Positions 1 through 9,344 of a stretch of 36,376 bases of DNA are shown piece after piece. This stretch comes from Paenibacillus selenitireducens. GTDB taxonomy: Bacteria; Bacillota; Bacilli; Paenibacillales; Paenibacillaceae. Numbering within the stretch: position 1 is the first letter of the stretch; each line of letters opens with the position of its first letter. Position numbers and translations under genes: made by a program. The stretch is taken from assembly GCF_002021565.1 (NCBI RefSeq), contig NZ_MSZX01000026.1, positions 27-36,402 on the forward strand. The letters run 5' to 3'. The notes beneath the pieces are model-generated. The model was given only the letters and a program-made list of their open reading frames with translations, searched no databases and was not told where the DNA came from.

Positions 1-654
1 CGCATGACGACCGCCTTGTGGGAGGCAGGCTACAATGTGAATCACAAGAAAGTATGGCGATTGATGCGGGAGCTGTCGATCCAATCGGTCATTCGAAAGA
101 AGCGGAAGCAGTCCAGTTACACACCTTCTGTTGTGTATCCGAATCGTTTAAAGCGCCAATTCCATGCTACAGCGCCCCAACAAAAAATGGTGACCGATAT
201 TACCTATATTTCAGACGGGACCAACTTTCATTACTTGTCCGTCATTCAAGATCTTTTCAACAACGAGATTGTCGCTTGGCAATTGTCAGATCGTAACGAT
301 GTTCAACTCGTGCTGGATACCGTTACGCAGTGGACAAGAAAAAGAGACGTCTCGGGGGCCGTGCTCCATTCGGATCAGGGCTTCCAATATACGTCTCAGG
401 CGTACAACACACGATTAGAGGCGTTCGGCGTTAAAGGCAGCCACTCTCGCAAAGCAACCTGCCTGGATAACGCATGCATCGAATCCTTCTTTTCGCATCT
501 CAAAACAGAGAAGCTGTACCTTAAACAGTGTAAATCAGGAGCGGAAATTCAGCAAGCGGTTGAAGAATACATTTACGATTACAACTACCATCGTTTTCAA
601 GCCAAATTAAAACAACGTGCACCGATTGAATATCGATGCGCGTTGGCAGCTTAG
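1..654 (+). CDS. IS3-family transposase OrfB (DDE integrase core), 5' truncated by window
   Basis: The catalytic part of an IS3-family transposase, which cuts and joins the element's ends. The frame is open to the first base of the window. The first in-frame ATG at 4 falls inside the usual HTH_21-like region, so the true start lies upstream; the family's OrfB is normally about 270-300 aa and 216 aa are visible from that ATG. Counting from it, the rve core shows the DDE triad: D65 in VTDITYISDG, D124 in LHSDQGFQYTS and E160 in CLDNACIESFF. The last two are separated by 35 residues, as in the DD(35)E signature. No frameshift is seen in the visible part, so the enzyme may be active. OrfA, which should precede it with a programmed frameshift, is not in view. 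Confidence 0.93.
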   Translation, partial: RMTTALWEAGYNVNHKKVWRLMRELSIQSVIRKKRKQSSYTPSVVYPNRLKRQFHATAPQQKMVTDITYISDGTNFHYLSVIQDLFNNEIVAWQLSDRNDVQLVLDTVTQWTRKRDVSGAVLHSDQGFQYTSQAYNTRLEAFGVKGSHSRKATCLDNACIESFFSHLKTEKLYLKQCKSGAEIQQAVEEYIYDYNYHRFQAKLKQRAPIEYRCALAA

Positions 655-690
655 CTTTTTTCATCTGTCTACTTGACAGGGGTATGACCA
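1..690 (+). mobile_element. IS3-family insertion sequence, right part only
   Basis: The right end of an IS3-type element: a transposase OrfB reading frame entering from the window edge, then a short non-coding tail. The tail at 666-690 ends in TGACCA, so the inward-reading terminal repeat would start TGGTCA, which fits the TG...CA ends of IS3-family elements. The left end and OrfA lie outside the window, so target duplication and intactness cannot be judged. The 690 boundary is an inference from the terminal dinucleotide. Confidence 0.7.
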
Positions 691-712
691 GTTTCCTGGG
701 TTTTCTTTGTTT

Positions 713-742
713 TTGCGTAAAACCGATCGATTTCTCTATTAT
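713..742 (+). promoter_or_regulatory. candidate sigma-A promoter downstream of the IS end
   Basis: TTGCGT at 713-718 and TATTAT at 737-742 are separated by 18 bp and lie about 195 bp upstream of the GH95-like gene. This is only a sequence-level match to -35 and -10 consensus in an A+T-rich gap, so a chance match is quite possible. The rest of the 691-935 gap shows only the inverted repeat at 798-823 and the ribosome site AAAGGAGGAAAA just before 936. Confidence 0.22.
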
Positions 743-797
743 TACCGCCAGGATGTATGCTACGATATTATGCACAGAAGATAATTACATATTAAGG

Positions 798-823
798 AAA
801 AATGTATTTTATCATACATTTTT
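798..823. promoter_or_regulatory. 10-bp perfect inverted repeat, candidate operator of the GH95-like gene
   Basis: AAAAATGTAT at 798-807 and ATACATTTTT at 814-823 are perfect complements around a 6-nt spacer. The arms are nearly all A/T, so a transcribed hairpin would be weak for a terminator. The position, about 113 bp before the GH95-like start and downstream of the candidate promoter, suits an operator. A weak terminator for transcription leaving the IS is the alternative. Confidence 0.4.
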
Positions 824-935
824 GGGGCTGATGAATCGAGTTTTTTGAAAGCGGATACATACATAGCGAATCGATTGAAGGAAACAGAGTGGTCATCTTT
901 GCAAAAACGTATCATCCCAAAAAGGAGGAAAAATA

Positions 936-3194
936 ATGTGTTTTCAGACAGATATCCATTGGCCATCATTTCTCTCGCGGCATGACATGCTGTGGAAGAC
1001 CAAGCCTATTAGCTGGGACGAGGGAGCTTTTATAGGAAACGGGCTTCTTGGAGCCATGATCTACAGCGAAGAACATCGTGATCAGCGTCATGTGCTCAGA
1101 TTCGTGCTTGGACGTACGGACGTGACAGCTTCACGCACAGGCGGCGCCAAAAACTTTCCCGTGCGGGTGCCTATCGGAGAGCTGGCACTGGAAATGGAAG
1201 GATGGATCTACCAGCCCTGCGAGATTCGGATTGATTTATGGAATGCTGAAATGCGGGCGTTTATCCCTACAACTAAGGGAGAAGTAAGGTTACGGGCTTT
1301 GGTTCATGCCATATCGCCTGTTATGTTCATTGAACTTGACACCGATGAGGGAGAACAGGGGGCGAAAATGAACTGGTACGCCTATCCTGAAGTGAGTCCG
1401 ATACTGAAAAATGCAGATGGGGTTAATTTGAATCAATATATTCCCGAGACTGCCGTAGAGAGGAGCGAAGAGCGAGGGATTTCCTTCGGTGTTCAACACT
1501 ACGGCCGAGACGAAGGCTGCACAACGGCATGGAAGTTCCATGATTTCGGGATGGTAGGTGAGCATAAGGGAGATGGCGAAAATGGAGCCGGATACCGACG
1601 TATATGCCTGTTGACCGTAATGAATGGAGTTTCCGATCTGGACCGGGAAAAGGCCAGCCAGGAACTTGAAGGGATCAATATCTCAGAGTCCAGATTAGAT
1701 TCATGGATTTCCGCTCATCGCCAGTGGTGGCATGATTACTATCCCGCAAGCTTCATCTCGATTCCGGATATGCAGCTCGAGAGCTTTTACTGGATTCAGA
1801 TGTATAAGCTGGCATCCGCAACTAGAAAAAATCAGCTGCCCATAGATAACCAAGGCCCGTGGATGACGTCAACGCCGTGGCCGGGACTTTGGTTTAATAT
1901 GAACGTTCAGATGAGTTATTCGCCAATATATGCCGCGAATCGGCTTGATCTTGGACAATCTCTTATCTCTTCGCTCCGGCAAAATGAGAAGCAACTGATA
2001 CATAACGTTCCTGAACCGTTCCGCAGTGATTCAGCCGGCCTCGGGCGGAGCAGCAGCTACGATCTGAACAGTCCGGTCGATGATGAAATCGGAAATTTGA
2101 CGTGGCTCCTGCACAACTGCTGGAGACATTATCGTTACTCGATGGATGAGGAGCTGCTTCGTGACTTCCTATATCCGCTCCTTCGGCGCAGCATTTGCTT
2201 GTATATGCATCTTTTGGAGGAAGGGCAAGACGGCAGGCTTCATCTGCCATTCATGGTATCGCCTGAATATGGCTCCTTCAAACAGCTCACCACCCGTGAT
2301 TCCCATTACGATCTTTCGCTATTGCGTTGGGGTTGCGAAACATTGCTGCAGGCATCGGAGGGGCTCAAGATTCAGGACCCGCTGCGGGCGCGTTGGAATG
2401 AAGTTCTTGCCCGTCTGACGCCGCTACCGGTTGATCCGGCAGCAGGCTACAGAATCGGGAAGGATCTCAGCCTAGAGTTCGGCCACAGGCATTTCAGCCA
2501 TCTACTCGCCGTATTTCCGCTGCATATTGCCGACCGTTCGGAGGAAGAACGGACAGTGGCGGTCCGCACACTCAGACATTGGATGGCCATGGAAGGCGAT
2601 CTGCGCGGATTCAGCTTCACGGGAGCGGCTTCTATAGCGGCAGCGCTGGGCCTCGGAGATGAGGCGCTGAGCTATCTGCGCACCCTGATGCACCTCATTA
2701 AACCGAATACGATGTATAAAGAAGCGGGACCGGTCATCGAGACGCCTCTGGCCGGCGCGGAGGCAATCCAGGATATGCTGCTCCAGAGCTGGGGAAACCT
2801 GATTCGGGTGTTTCCTGCCGTTCCAGGCGAATGGCAGGAAGCCGTTATTCACAATCTGCGCGCGGAAGGCGGATTTCTTGTAAGCGCCGTCTATAAAGCG
2901 GGACGGACTGAGTTTATCCGCATCCGCAGTCTTGTTGGGGAGCCCTGCCGATTACTTACCGATTTCACAGGCTTAGAACAGGGATTCATGATTGAATCTC
3001 AAGGGAAAACGCTGGATTACAAGACGCATGGGGATCAATCTATCGAAATATCGTTGGAACCAGGCGAGGAGGCGGTTATCTACGCGGCAGGCGGCAGACA
3101 GCCCGGAGAAATTGCACCTATACAGGCTGAGCCCGGCATGTGCAATTTTTTTGGAGGAAAGAAACCTTGGCGATTATACGGAATTCCCAAATAA
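936..3194 (+). CDS. GH95-like glycoside hydrolase (alpha-L-fucosidase/galactosidase type), cytoplasmic
   Basis: A 752-aa protein of the glycoside hydrolase family 95 architecture, known to include inverting alpha-L-fucosidases and alpha-L-galactosidases. The N-terminal domain opens with the family hallmark WDEGAFIGNGLLGAMIY (residues 27-43). In the (alpha/alpha)6 barrel, WFNMNVQMSYSP (319-330) carries the paired asparagines N321 and N323 that align with the catalytic-site N-x-N of the characterised bifidobacterial fucosidase. SPEYG contributes E444, a candidate general acid, and GHRHFSHLLAVFP (516-528) is the conserved late-barrel motif. There is no signal peptide, so it should act on imported oligosaccharides. 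AAAGGAGG precedes the ATG by the normal distance. The regulator gene starts 20 nt after the stop, so the two are probably co-transcribed. Membership of the superfamily is clear; the sugar removed is not. Confidence 0.82.
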   Translation: MCFQTDIHWPSFLSRHDMLWKTKPISWDEGAFIGNGLLGAMIYSEEHRDQRHVLRFVLGRTDVTASRTGGAKNFPVRVPIGELALEMEGWIYQPCEIRIDLWNAEMRAFIPTTKGEVRLRALVHAISPVMFIELDTDEGEQGAKMNWYAYPEVSPILKNADGVNLNQYIPETAVERSEERGISFGVQHYGRDEGCTTAWKFHDFGMVGEHKGDGENGAGYRRICLLTVMNGVSDLDREKASQELEGINISESRLDSWISAHRQWWHDYYPASFISIPDMQLESFYWIQMYKLASATRKNQLPIDNQGPWMTSTPWPGLWFNMNVQMSYSPIYAANRLDLGQSLISSLRQNEKQLIHNVPEPFRSDSAGLGRSSSYDLNSPVDDEIGNLTWLLHNCWRHYRYSMDEELLRDFLYPLLRRSICLYMHLLEEGQDGRLHLPFMVSPEYGSFKQLTTRDSHYDLSLLRWGCETLLQASEGLKIQDPLRARWNEVLARLTPLPVDPAAGYRIGKDLSLEFGHRHFSHLLAVFPLHIADRSEEERTVAVRTLRHWMAMEGDLRGFSFTGAASIAAALGLGDEALSYLRTLMHLIKPNTMYKEAGPVIETPLAGAEAIQDMLLQSWGNLIRVFPAVPGEWQEAVIHNLRAEGGFLVSAVYKAGRTEFIRIRSLVGEPCRLLTDFTGLEQGFMIESQGKTLDYKTHGDQSIEISLEPGEEAVIYAAGGRQPGEIAPIQAEPGMCNFFGGKKPWRLYGIPK

Positions 3195-3214
3195 CAACCG
3201 GGAGGTATCGGATT

Positions 3215-5542
3215 ATGTTCAAGCAGCTGCGCAAGTACAACCGAAGCGTGATTGTAACCTGGTTGGTATCCTATATAATCGTTCTTACGGTACCTATTCT
3301 CATCAGTTTTGTAATGTATTCGATCTCGTTCAATCAGGTCAAGGCCGAAACCAACCGGGCGAATGATCTGCTGCTCGAGCAGATGGAAATGTCCATTGAC
3401 AGCAAGCTGAAGGGTCTGGATCAGCTGAGCCTCGAGATCGCGTTAAACCGCAATATTTCTAGTTTCTCCAGTATTGATCTTCCGCTGTCGGATGCTCACT
3501 ACTATGATCTGTTTCAAATTTCGGAGAGTCTGAGAACCTATAAAAACGCCAATGATTACATTGATCAAATCTATGTATGGTACACGAACAGCGATACAGT
3601 GATATCCACCTATGATCATATGAACCGTGAAGGTTTATTTCAAAAGCTGCGCCCGCAGCAAAATACGACTTTCGAGCAGTGGAACGGCTTATTTGAACAA
3701 AAATATGTAAACGCTTATACACCGATGAAGTACTGGGATGACGGCACGGTGGCCCCGGTGGTAGTATTCGCGCGCTCACTTGTTTTCAACATGCCGGGCC
3801 AGCCGCCTGCGGTCGTCTTATTCGTAATGAAGGATGCCAAGTTAATCGAGAGCGCTCCCCGGCATCCGGATGCAAGCATGTTCATTCTGGATGCAGAAAG
3901 CCGCTACATTGCTGCCCCGGATAATTCCGGAACACTGCCGCAGCGGCTCGGATACGAAGAGCTTCAGGGACAACGGGGCATGGTGTATAAGGAGGTACAG
4001 GAACATCAGGCGGCCGTCTCCTATATTACGTCCAAAATTACGGGCTGGAAATACGTATCCGTGGTACCGGCAACCCTGTTCAACGAGAAAATGGAGTATA
4101 TGCGCAAGCTGACCTGGATCAGCATCGGGCTGTGTTTTTTGGTCGGCGGCGTCATCTGCGTACTATTTCTGCGTAAAAATTACATGCCCATCCAGGTCAT
4201 GCTGCAGAGTCTTTCCCATAAATTCGGACTGCGCTTCGATGGCGGCTCGAGCGAATATTCCTTTCTGCAAGGTGCTATCCATGATTATTTTACGGAAAAG
4301 GAAGATATGCGTGCCCGCTTGGACAAGCACCGGAATACGATCCGGGCCCATCTGCTCCGCAGGCTCCTTAAAGGGGCTTTGGAGAAGGATGCACTCCTGC
4401 ATGAATCTCTAGCCGCCCATCACATCCGGTTTCTATCCGAGCGGTTTGTCGTCATGCTCGTATCTGTGGATGAATACGGAAAATTCGAACAATACGGCTC
4501 GGAGGATCTGTCGGATAAAAAGCAGCAAATGCTGCATTTTATCCTGACAAACGTGCTTGAAGATACGTCAGCGGGCGAGGTTGCCGTATACGCCACAGAC
4601 ATGAATGATGTTCTTGCATCGGTCGTGAATTTCCAAAACGGCATTTCTGAAGAACAGGAGCAACGGATCCTTCAGCGCATTACGGCACAGATTCGTGAAT
4701 TTATGGATGAGCAGATGCAGGTGAAGCTGACGATAGCGGTTGGGGAGGTTCATTCCCAAATATATGGAATTACGCAGTCCTATCAGGAGGCACTGGATGC
4801 GCTTGAATACCGGATTGTACTCGGGAGCGGGCAATTCATCCGGTATGTGGATACACATTTGAAGCAAGCATCGGAGCATCATTATTATTATCCTCTAAGC
4901 GTGGAACAGCAGCTGATTTATGTGGTGAAAAGCGGGAATTACCCGAAAGCGGAAGCACTGCTTGAGGATATTTTCAGGGAAAACTTCTCGGGTCGCCCTG
5001 TTTCCGTACCACTTGCGAAATGCCTAATGTACAACCTGGCTAGCACGATGCTGAACACGCTCGATGAGGTGAGCGTAACAAGTAAACGTACACTAGAATT
5101 GCATCTCCTCGATATGGAGCAGCTACTCGCATGTGAACATGTGCTGCAGATGAAGGAGCAGATGAAAGATAAACTGAACCAGGTGTGTGAATGGATCCAA
5201 ACCGAGAAGAGGGATCATCACCGATATTTGATTGAAGATGTACGGTGTTACATAGAGGATCAATTACATGACCCCAATCTGAATATTTCCATGATCGGGG
5301 ATGCCTTCCGGATGACTCCCTCTTACATATCGCGTCTATATAAGGATCACACGGGCGAAACGCTGCTCGATACGATTAACCGTTCACGTCTGGCCGAAGC
5401 CAAGGATCTCCTACAGAAACACAAGCTGACGGTCATTGAAGTTGCCGGTCGCGTCGGCTATGCGGATGTCAGCACGTTTGTGAGGACTTTCAAAAAATTC
5501 GAAGGCATCACCCCCGGAGCCTATCAAAAGGCGGCGAATTGA
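3215..5542 (+). CDS. membrane-anchored AraC-family transcriptional regulator with extracellular sensor
   Basis: A 775-aa one-component regulator of the YesS-like type common beside Paenibacillus sugar transporters. The first transmembrane helix is about residues 11-37 and the second about 300-319; the ~260 residues between them form an external, Cache-like sensor. A long cytoplasmic linker follows, then a C-terminal AraC-type double helix-turn-helix (about 675-775) with motifs MTPSYISRLYKDHTGETL and IEVAGRVGYADVSTFVRTFKK. The frame is open from 3140, but GGGAGG at 3200-3205 points to the ATG at 3215, and this start gives a clean membrane helix. It probably senses an extracellular oligosaccharide and controls the solute-binding protein, permease and lyase genes downstream. 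A terminator lies directly after it. Confidence 0.88.
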   Translation: MFKQLRKYNRSVIVTWLVSYIIVLTVPILISFVMYSISFNQVKAETNRANDLLLEQMEMSIDSKLKGLDQLSLEIALNRNISSFSSIDLPLSDAHYYDLFQISESLRTYKNANDYIDQIYVWYTNSDTVISTYDHMNREGLFQKLRPQQNTTFEQWNGLFEQKYVNAYTPMKYWDDGTVAPVVVFARSLVFNMPGQPPAVVLFVMKDAKLIESAPRHPDASMFILDAESRYIAAPDNSGTLPQRLGYEELQGQRGMVYKEVQEHQAAVSYITSKITGWKYVSVVPATLFNEKMEYMRKLTWISIGLCFLVGGVICVLFLRKNYMPIQVMLQSLSHKFGLRFDGGSSEYSFLQGAIHDYFTEKEDMRARLDKHRNTIRAHLLRRLLKGALEKDALLHESLAAHHIRFLSERFVVMLVSVDEYGKFEQYGSEDLSDKKQQMLHFILTNVLEDTSAGEVAVYATDMNDVLASVVNFQNGISEEQEQRILQRITAQIREFMDEQMQVKLTIAVGEVHSQIYGITQSYQEALDALEYRIVLGSGQFIRYVDTHLKQASEHHYYYPLSVEQQLIYVVKSGNYPKAEALLEDIFRENFSGRPVSVPLAKCLMYNLASTMLNTLDEVSVTSKRTLELHLLDMEQLLACEHVLQMKEQMKDKLNQVCEWIQTEKRDHHRYLIEDVRCYIEDQLHDPNLNISMIGDAFRMTPSYISRLYKDHTGETLLDTINRSRLAEAKDLLQKHKLTVIEVAGRVGYADVSTFVRTFKKFEGITPGAYQKAAN

Positions 5543-5556
5543 GCGACGCAATAAAG

Positions 5557-5593
5557 AAAATCACAGGCATTTTTACAATTTGCCTGTGATTTT
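5557..5593. terminator. intrinsic terminator after the AraC-type regulator
   Basis: A 13-bp perfect stem, AAAATCACAGGCA at 5557-5569 and TGCCTGTGATTTT at 5581-5593, encloses an 11-nt loop and is followed by TATGTTTTG. It separates the regulator transcript from the transporter-lyase operon, which must therefore have its own promoter in 5594-5690 or depend on read-through. Confidence 0.85.
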
Positions 5594-5697
5594 ATGTTTT
5601 GTCTATGTTCACTTTTACGGATTTGTTGAACAATGGGTATCGAATACTTCATTTTGCAAGAATATTCATTAAACAATCCTGAATCGGGGGAATGGCA

Positions 5698-7362
5698 ATG
5701 GCGCAATATTTTCTGGCCAGTAAAAGCTTGCTAAGACAATTAAAAACGGGGGTTACGGGTATCCTGCTCATGAGCTTGGTGCTGGCGGGATGCTCCCAAG
5801 GAGGCGGCAAGGGTGGTACGGAGGCAAAACCTACACTACAGGAAGACAAAAGCGCTGCTTCAGATCTCGGCACGACGTATCCACTGAAGATAAGCGAGGG
5901 GATTTCATCTTGGGAAGGCCTAAACATGAACGCGGTTACATTCTTTCCTAATCTGGCCGATACGCCATTCGGCAAAGCGCTTGCCGAGAATACAGGAGTT
6001 CATGTGAAGTACATCCATCCGAATGAACAACAGACGAAAGAACAATTTAATCTGATGATTGCCTCGGATGAGCTTCCGGATACGATCGAGTATGACTGGA
6101 CGGGACGGAGTGCGGGGTCTTATCCCGGAGGACCGGAGAAAGCGATCAAAGACGGGGTTATCTTGGAGCTGAATGACATCATTGACAAATACGCGCCAAA
6201 CCTCAAGAAGAAGCTGGAAGAAGACAAGGAACTCAACAAAATGGTGAAAACGGACAGCGGGAAATATTATGTATTCCCGATGATCCGCAATCCGTCCGGG
6301 CTTGTATTCCGCGGTCCGATGATCCGCAAAGACTGGCTCGACGAATTGAATCTCCCTGTGCCTACTACGATTGACGAGTGGGAAGCCACGTTGAAGGCGT
6401 TTAAGGAGAAAAAAGGCGCGAAAGCTCCGCTTAGCGTAACGTACACAGGAGGGAACTTTGAAATTCGTGATGCCTTTATTGGAGCGTATCATACGTCCAA
6501 CTCTTTTTATATTGGCGATGATGGAAAAGTGAAATATGGTCCCGTGGATCCGCAGTATAAAGATTTCTTGACACTGTTCCGCAAATGGTTTGCGGAGGGC
6601 TTATTCGATAAGGACTTTGCACTTACCGATTCGAAGGCGCTGGATAACAAGATGTTGACAGGTCAGACCGGCGCAACGGTGCATCAACTCAGCGGCGGCA
6701 TAGGCAAGTGGATGGATGCGATGAAGAAGCAGGATCCAAAGTTTAAACTCGTGGGCGCTCCCTATCCGTCGTTGAATAAAGGCGAGATCCCGTTTATTGG
6801 ACAGCGAGATTTCAAATACAACCCGGGGGCCAGCAAAGCCATAACGACAGCCGCCAAAAATCCGGAGCTGGTTGCGAAGTGGCTGGATTACGCTTACAGC
6901 GATGAAGGTGCTATGCTATTTAACTTTGGCATCGAAGGAGAGAGCTACACCATGGAAAACGGAACCCCTGTCTACACCAATCAGATTAAAAATAATGAAA
7001 AATACACCCTGCAGCAGATGGTTTCGATCTACTCCAAGCCGAATGGCCCATACGAAGCGGATTCGCGTCGTAACTGGAACACGTACCCTGAGCAGGATGA
7101 AGCCGTTAAGATTTGGTCCAATACCGAAGCAGAGAAGCATATATTGCCGGCTTTCCTGACGCCGACGGATGAAGAAAGCAAGGAACTCGGCAAAATCATG
7201 ACGGACGTAAACAACTACAAGGAAGAAATGTTCGTGAAGTTCATCGTCGGCAAGGAAGCGATCGAAAACTACGATCAGTACGTTGCACAGATCAAGAAGC
7301 TGGGCATCAACCGGGCAGTCGAAATCTATCAGAGTGCATTGGATCGTTATAACAAGAGATAA
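5698..7362 (+). CDS. ABC transporter solute-binding lipoprotein (LipO/YtcQ-type)
   Basis: An extracellular solute-binding protein of family 1, large form (about 554 aa), typical of LplB/YtcP-type oligosaccharide importers. The N-terminus has basic residues, a hydrophobic helix and the lipobox LVLAGC, with the modified cysteine at residue 32 from the ATG at 5698. An in-frame ATG at 5692 is also possible, but GGGGGA ends only 1-2 nt before it, so 5698 has the better spacing. The mature part shows the family features PDTIEYDWTG, a central hinge region and NTEAEKHILPAFLTPT near the end. It is anchored to the outer face of the membrane and should deliver oligosaccharides released by the lyase at 10504 to the two permeases that follow. 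The ligand cannot be read from sequence. Confidence 0.9.
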   Translation: MAQYFLASKSLLRQLKTGVTGILLMSLVLAGCSQGGGKGGTEAKPTLQEDKSAASDLGTTYPLKISEGISSWEGLNMNAVTFFPNLADTPFGKALAENTGVHVKYIHPNEQQTKEQFNLMIASDELPDTIEYDWTGRSAGSYPGGPEKAIKDGVILELNDIIDKYAPNLKKKLEEDKELNKMVKTDSGKYYVFPMIRNPSGLVFRGPMIRKDWLDELNLPVPTTIDEWEATLKAFKEKKGAKAPLSVTYTGGNFEIRDAFIGAYHTSNSFYIGDDGKVKYGPVDPQYKDFLTLFRKWFAEGLFDKDFALTDSKALDNKMLTGQTGATVHQLSGGIGKWMDAMKKQDPKFKLVGAPYPSLNKGEIPFIGQRDFKYNPGASKAITTAAKNPELVAKWLDYAYSDEGAMLFNFGIEGESYTMENGTPVYTNQIKNNEKYTLQQMVSIYSKPNGPYEADSRRNWNTYPEQDEAVKIWSNTEAEKHILPAFLTPTDEESKELGKIMTDVNNYKEEMFVKFIVGKEAIENYDQYVAQIKKLGINRAVEIYQSALDRYNKR

Positions 7363-7437
7363 TGATGCCGGCCCGGAGGGGACTGTGACAGAAACCTTTC
7401 TCCGGGTGGCAGATTGATCATGAGGAGTGACAACGGC

Positions 7438-8409
7438 ATGGCGAAACATCCGTCTCAAGTGCAGCATACGACCCTGCTGCCTGCTGCCCGTACCAAAATA
7501 TTAGGCCGGTGGGGACTGCTGAAAGATATCCGGAAAAACCCCTGGCTGTATATCATGCTTACCCCCGTACTGTTGTACTTCACCGTGTTCAACTACTATC
7601 CGATGTACGGGGCTCTGATTGCTTTTAAAGATTTTTCCCCGCGTCTCGGAATTATGGGCAGTCCATGGGTTGGTTGGGAGCATTTCGAGTCTTTTTTTCA
7701 AGGAATTTACTTCTGGCGCGTTATCAAGAATACGCTGTTAATCAGCTTTTATGAGCTTGTTTTCGGTTTTCCCGCACCGCTGATTCTGGCCCTTTTGTTA
7801 AACGAAGTGAGGAAAACGGTGTTCAAGCGCACGGTGCAGACATTAACGTACATGCCCCATTTTATCTCGCTGGTTGTCGTTTGCGGCATTATCAAAGAGT
7901 TTACGATGAGTGACGGGATCATTAACGATCTGTTGTCGTTTTTTGGCTGGGAGCGGGTATCGCTGCTGCTTGAATCGGAATATTTCCGGACCATCTTTAT
8001 CTCGTCGGGGATCTGGCAAAATATCGGGTGGGGAACCATCATTTATTTGGCAGCGTTGTCCGGTATTGATCAGGAACAGTATGAAGCAGCCCGGATGGAC
8101 GGGGCAAGTCGCTGGAAGCAGATGCATCATGTGACTTTGCCGGGAATCCTGCCCACGATTATCATCCTGTTCATCCTCGAGATGGGCAGAATCATGAATG
8201 TCGGCGGCGAGAAAATCATTCTACTCTACAATCCATCCATTTACGATACGGCGGATGTGATCAGTTCTTATGTATACCGCATGGGACTGCAGGAATTCGA
8301 TTACAGCTTCGGCTCGGCCGTGGGACTATTCAACTCTGCAATTAATTTTACGCTGGTCATATGCTCCAACTGGCTGAGCCGGAAGATGAACAATACGAGC
8401 TTGTGGTAG
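7438..8409 (+). CDS. sugar ABC transporter permease (LplB/YteP-type)
   Basis: An inner-membrane permease of a CUT1-type importer, about 323 aa. It has the family N-terminus KNPWLYIMLTPVLLYFTVFN followed by six predicted helices, and the cytoplasmic EAA loop EQYEAARMDGASRWKQ with its conserved glycine, which contacts the ATPase. TTG at 7414 and ATG at 7420 are in frame upstream, but GAGGAG at 7422-7427 favours the ATG at 7438. It pairs with the next permease. No ATP-binding gene is present in the locus; in related bacteria a shared MsmX-type ATPase encoded elsewhere serves such transporters. Confidence 0.9.
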   Translation: MAKHPSQVQHTTLLPAARTKILGRWGLLKDIRKNPWLYIMLTPVLLYFTVFNYYPMYGALIAFKDFSPRLGIMGSPWVGWEHFESFFQGIYFWRVIKNTLLISFYELVFGFPAPLILALLLNEVRKTVFKRTVQTLTYMPHFISLVVVCGIIKEFTMSDGIINDLLSFFGWERVSLLLESEYFRTIFISSGIWQNIGWGTIIYLAALSGIDQEQYEAARMDGASRWKQMHHVTLPGILPTIIILFILEMGRIMNVGGEKIILLYNPSIYDTADVISSYVYRMGLQEFDYSFGSAVGLFNSAINFTLVICSNWLSRKMNNTSLW

Positions 8410-8422
8410 GGGGAATGAACAC

Positions 8423-9313
8423 ATGATGCGAAGAAGGGAAGGAGCATCCATCGGCGGGAAGATATTTGATGTCTTTAACTATACCCTGCTGACGGTATTA
8501 ACGATTTGTACGCTGTATCCTTTGATTTACGTACTGTTCGCGTCTTTAAGCGAGCCGACCTTATATATGCAGCATTCAGGGATTTTGTGGAAGCCACTAC
8601 ATTTCAACTTCAATGCCTATCGTCTGGTTTTCGAGAATCCGATGATCATTCGAGGGTATTTAAATACGTTTATCGTGCTTGCAGGCGGGCTTGTGCTGAA
8701 TATTATTCTTACGGCCTTTGGGGCGTATGCGTTATCGCGGAAAGGTCTTCGCTACCGCAAGCAGCTCATGCTGTTTATCGTGTTTACGATGTTTTTTAAC
8801 GGGGGGCTCATTCCTTTATATTTCACGGTAAAAGGGCTCGGGCTGACTAACACGTTATGGTCACTGATCATCCCGCAGGCGATATCGGCATTCAATCTGA
8901 TCATTATGAGAACCGCTTTCGAAGCCGTGCCGGACAGCTTGGAGGAATCGGCGAAAATCGACGGGGCCAATGAGTTCGTGATCCTGTTCCGCATCATGAT
9001 TCCGCTGTGCATGCCTGTCATGGCCGTCATGCTGCTATATTACGGGGTCAGCCACTGGAATTCATGGTTTAACGCGATGATATATGTACAGGACCGTTCC
9101 CTTTACCCGCTTCAGCTAGTCTTACGCGAGTTGCTGCTGCTAAATGATGCCAGCTCGATGGCGACAGGCGCAAGCGGCGGGGAGGTAGCGGTTATAGGTG
9201 AGACACTTAAACACGCGACCATTATCGTGGCTACCGTTCCGATTCTGTTCGTATACCCGTTTTTGCAAAAATATTTCGTCAAAGGTGCCATGATCGGCGC
9301 TATTAAAGGCTAA
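8423..9313 (+). CDS. carbohydrate ABC transporter permease (LplC/YtcP-type)
   Basis: The second permease of the importer, 296 aa, starting 13 nt after its partner behind GGGGGAATG. It shows the YtcP-like opening FDVFNYTLLTVLTICTLYPL, the motif NGGLIPLYFTVKGLGL in the middle, and the EAA loop SLEESAKIDGANEFVILFRI at the usual place with D and G intact. The C-terminus YPFLQKYFVKGAMIGAIKG is the standard family ending. It forms the membrane channel with the preceding permease; tight spacing indicates one transcript with the solute-binding protein. Confidence 0.92.
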   Translation: MMRRREGASIGGKIFDVFNYTLLTVLTICTLYPLIYVLFASLSEPTLYMQHSGILWKPLHFNFNAYRLVFENPMIIRGYLNTFIVLAGGLVLNIILTAFGAYALSRKGLRYRKQLMLFIVFTMFFNGGLIPLYFTVKGLGLTNTLWSLIIPQAISAFNLIIMRTAFEAVPDSLEESAKIDGANEFVILFRIMIPLCMPVMAVMLLYYGVSHWNSWFNAMIYVQDRSLYPLQLVLRELLLLNDASSMATGASGGEVAVIGETLKHATIIVATVPILFVYPFLQKYFVKGAMIGAIKG

Positions 9314-9344
9314 ACATTACTGAAATAATCTAGGGAGGTACGTT

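Noticed and set aside
846-859. Possible cre site TGAAAGCGGATACA upstream of the GH95-like gene.
   Set aside because: It breaks the consensus at two fixed positions in the right half and is not palindromic, unlike the site at 32443.
898-915. Similarity between TTTGCAAAAACGTATCAT upstream of 936 and TTTGCAAGAATATTCAT upstream of 5698, as a possible shared operator.
   Set aside because: Both are A+T-rich, the match is partial, and the distance to the start codons differs (about 20 and 28 nt).
5594-5690. Promoter for the locus 1 transporter operon, for example TTGAAC at 5626-5631.
   Set aside because: No acceptable -10 hexamer lies 16-18 bp downstream. A promoter is expected here because of the terminator before it, but I cannot point to it.
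5920-6492. 190-aa reading frame on the minus strand inside the solute-binding protein gene.
   Set aside because: Antisense shadow of a clear lipoprotein gene; no domain or ribosome site seen.
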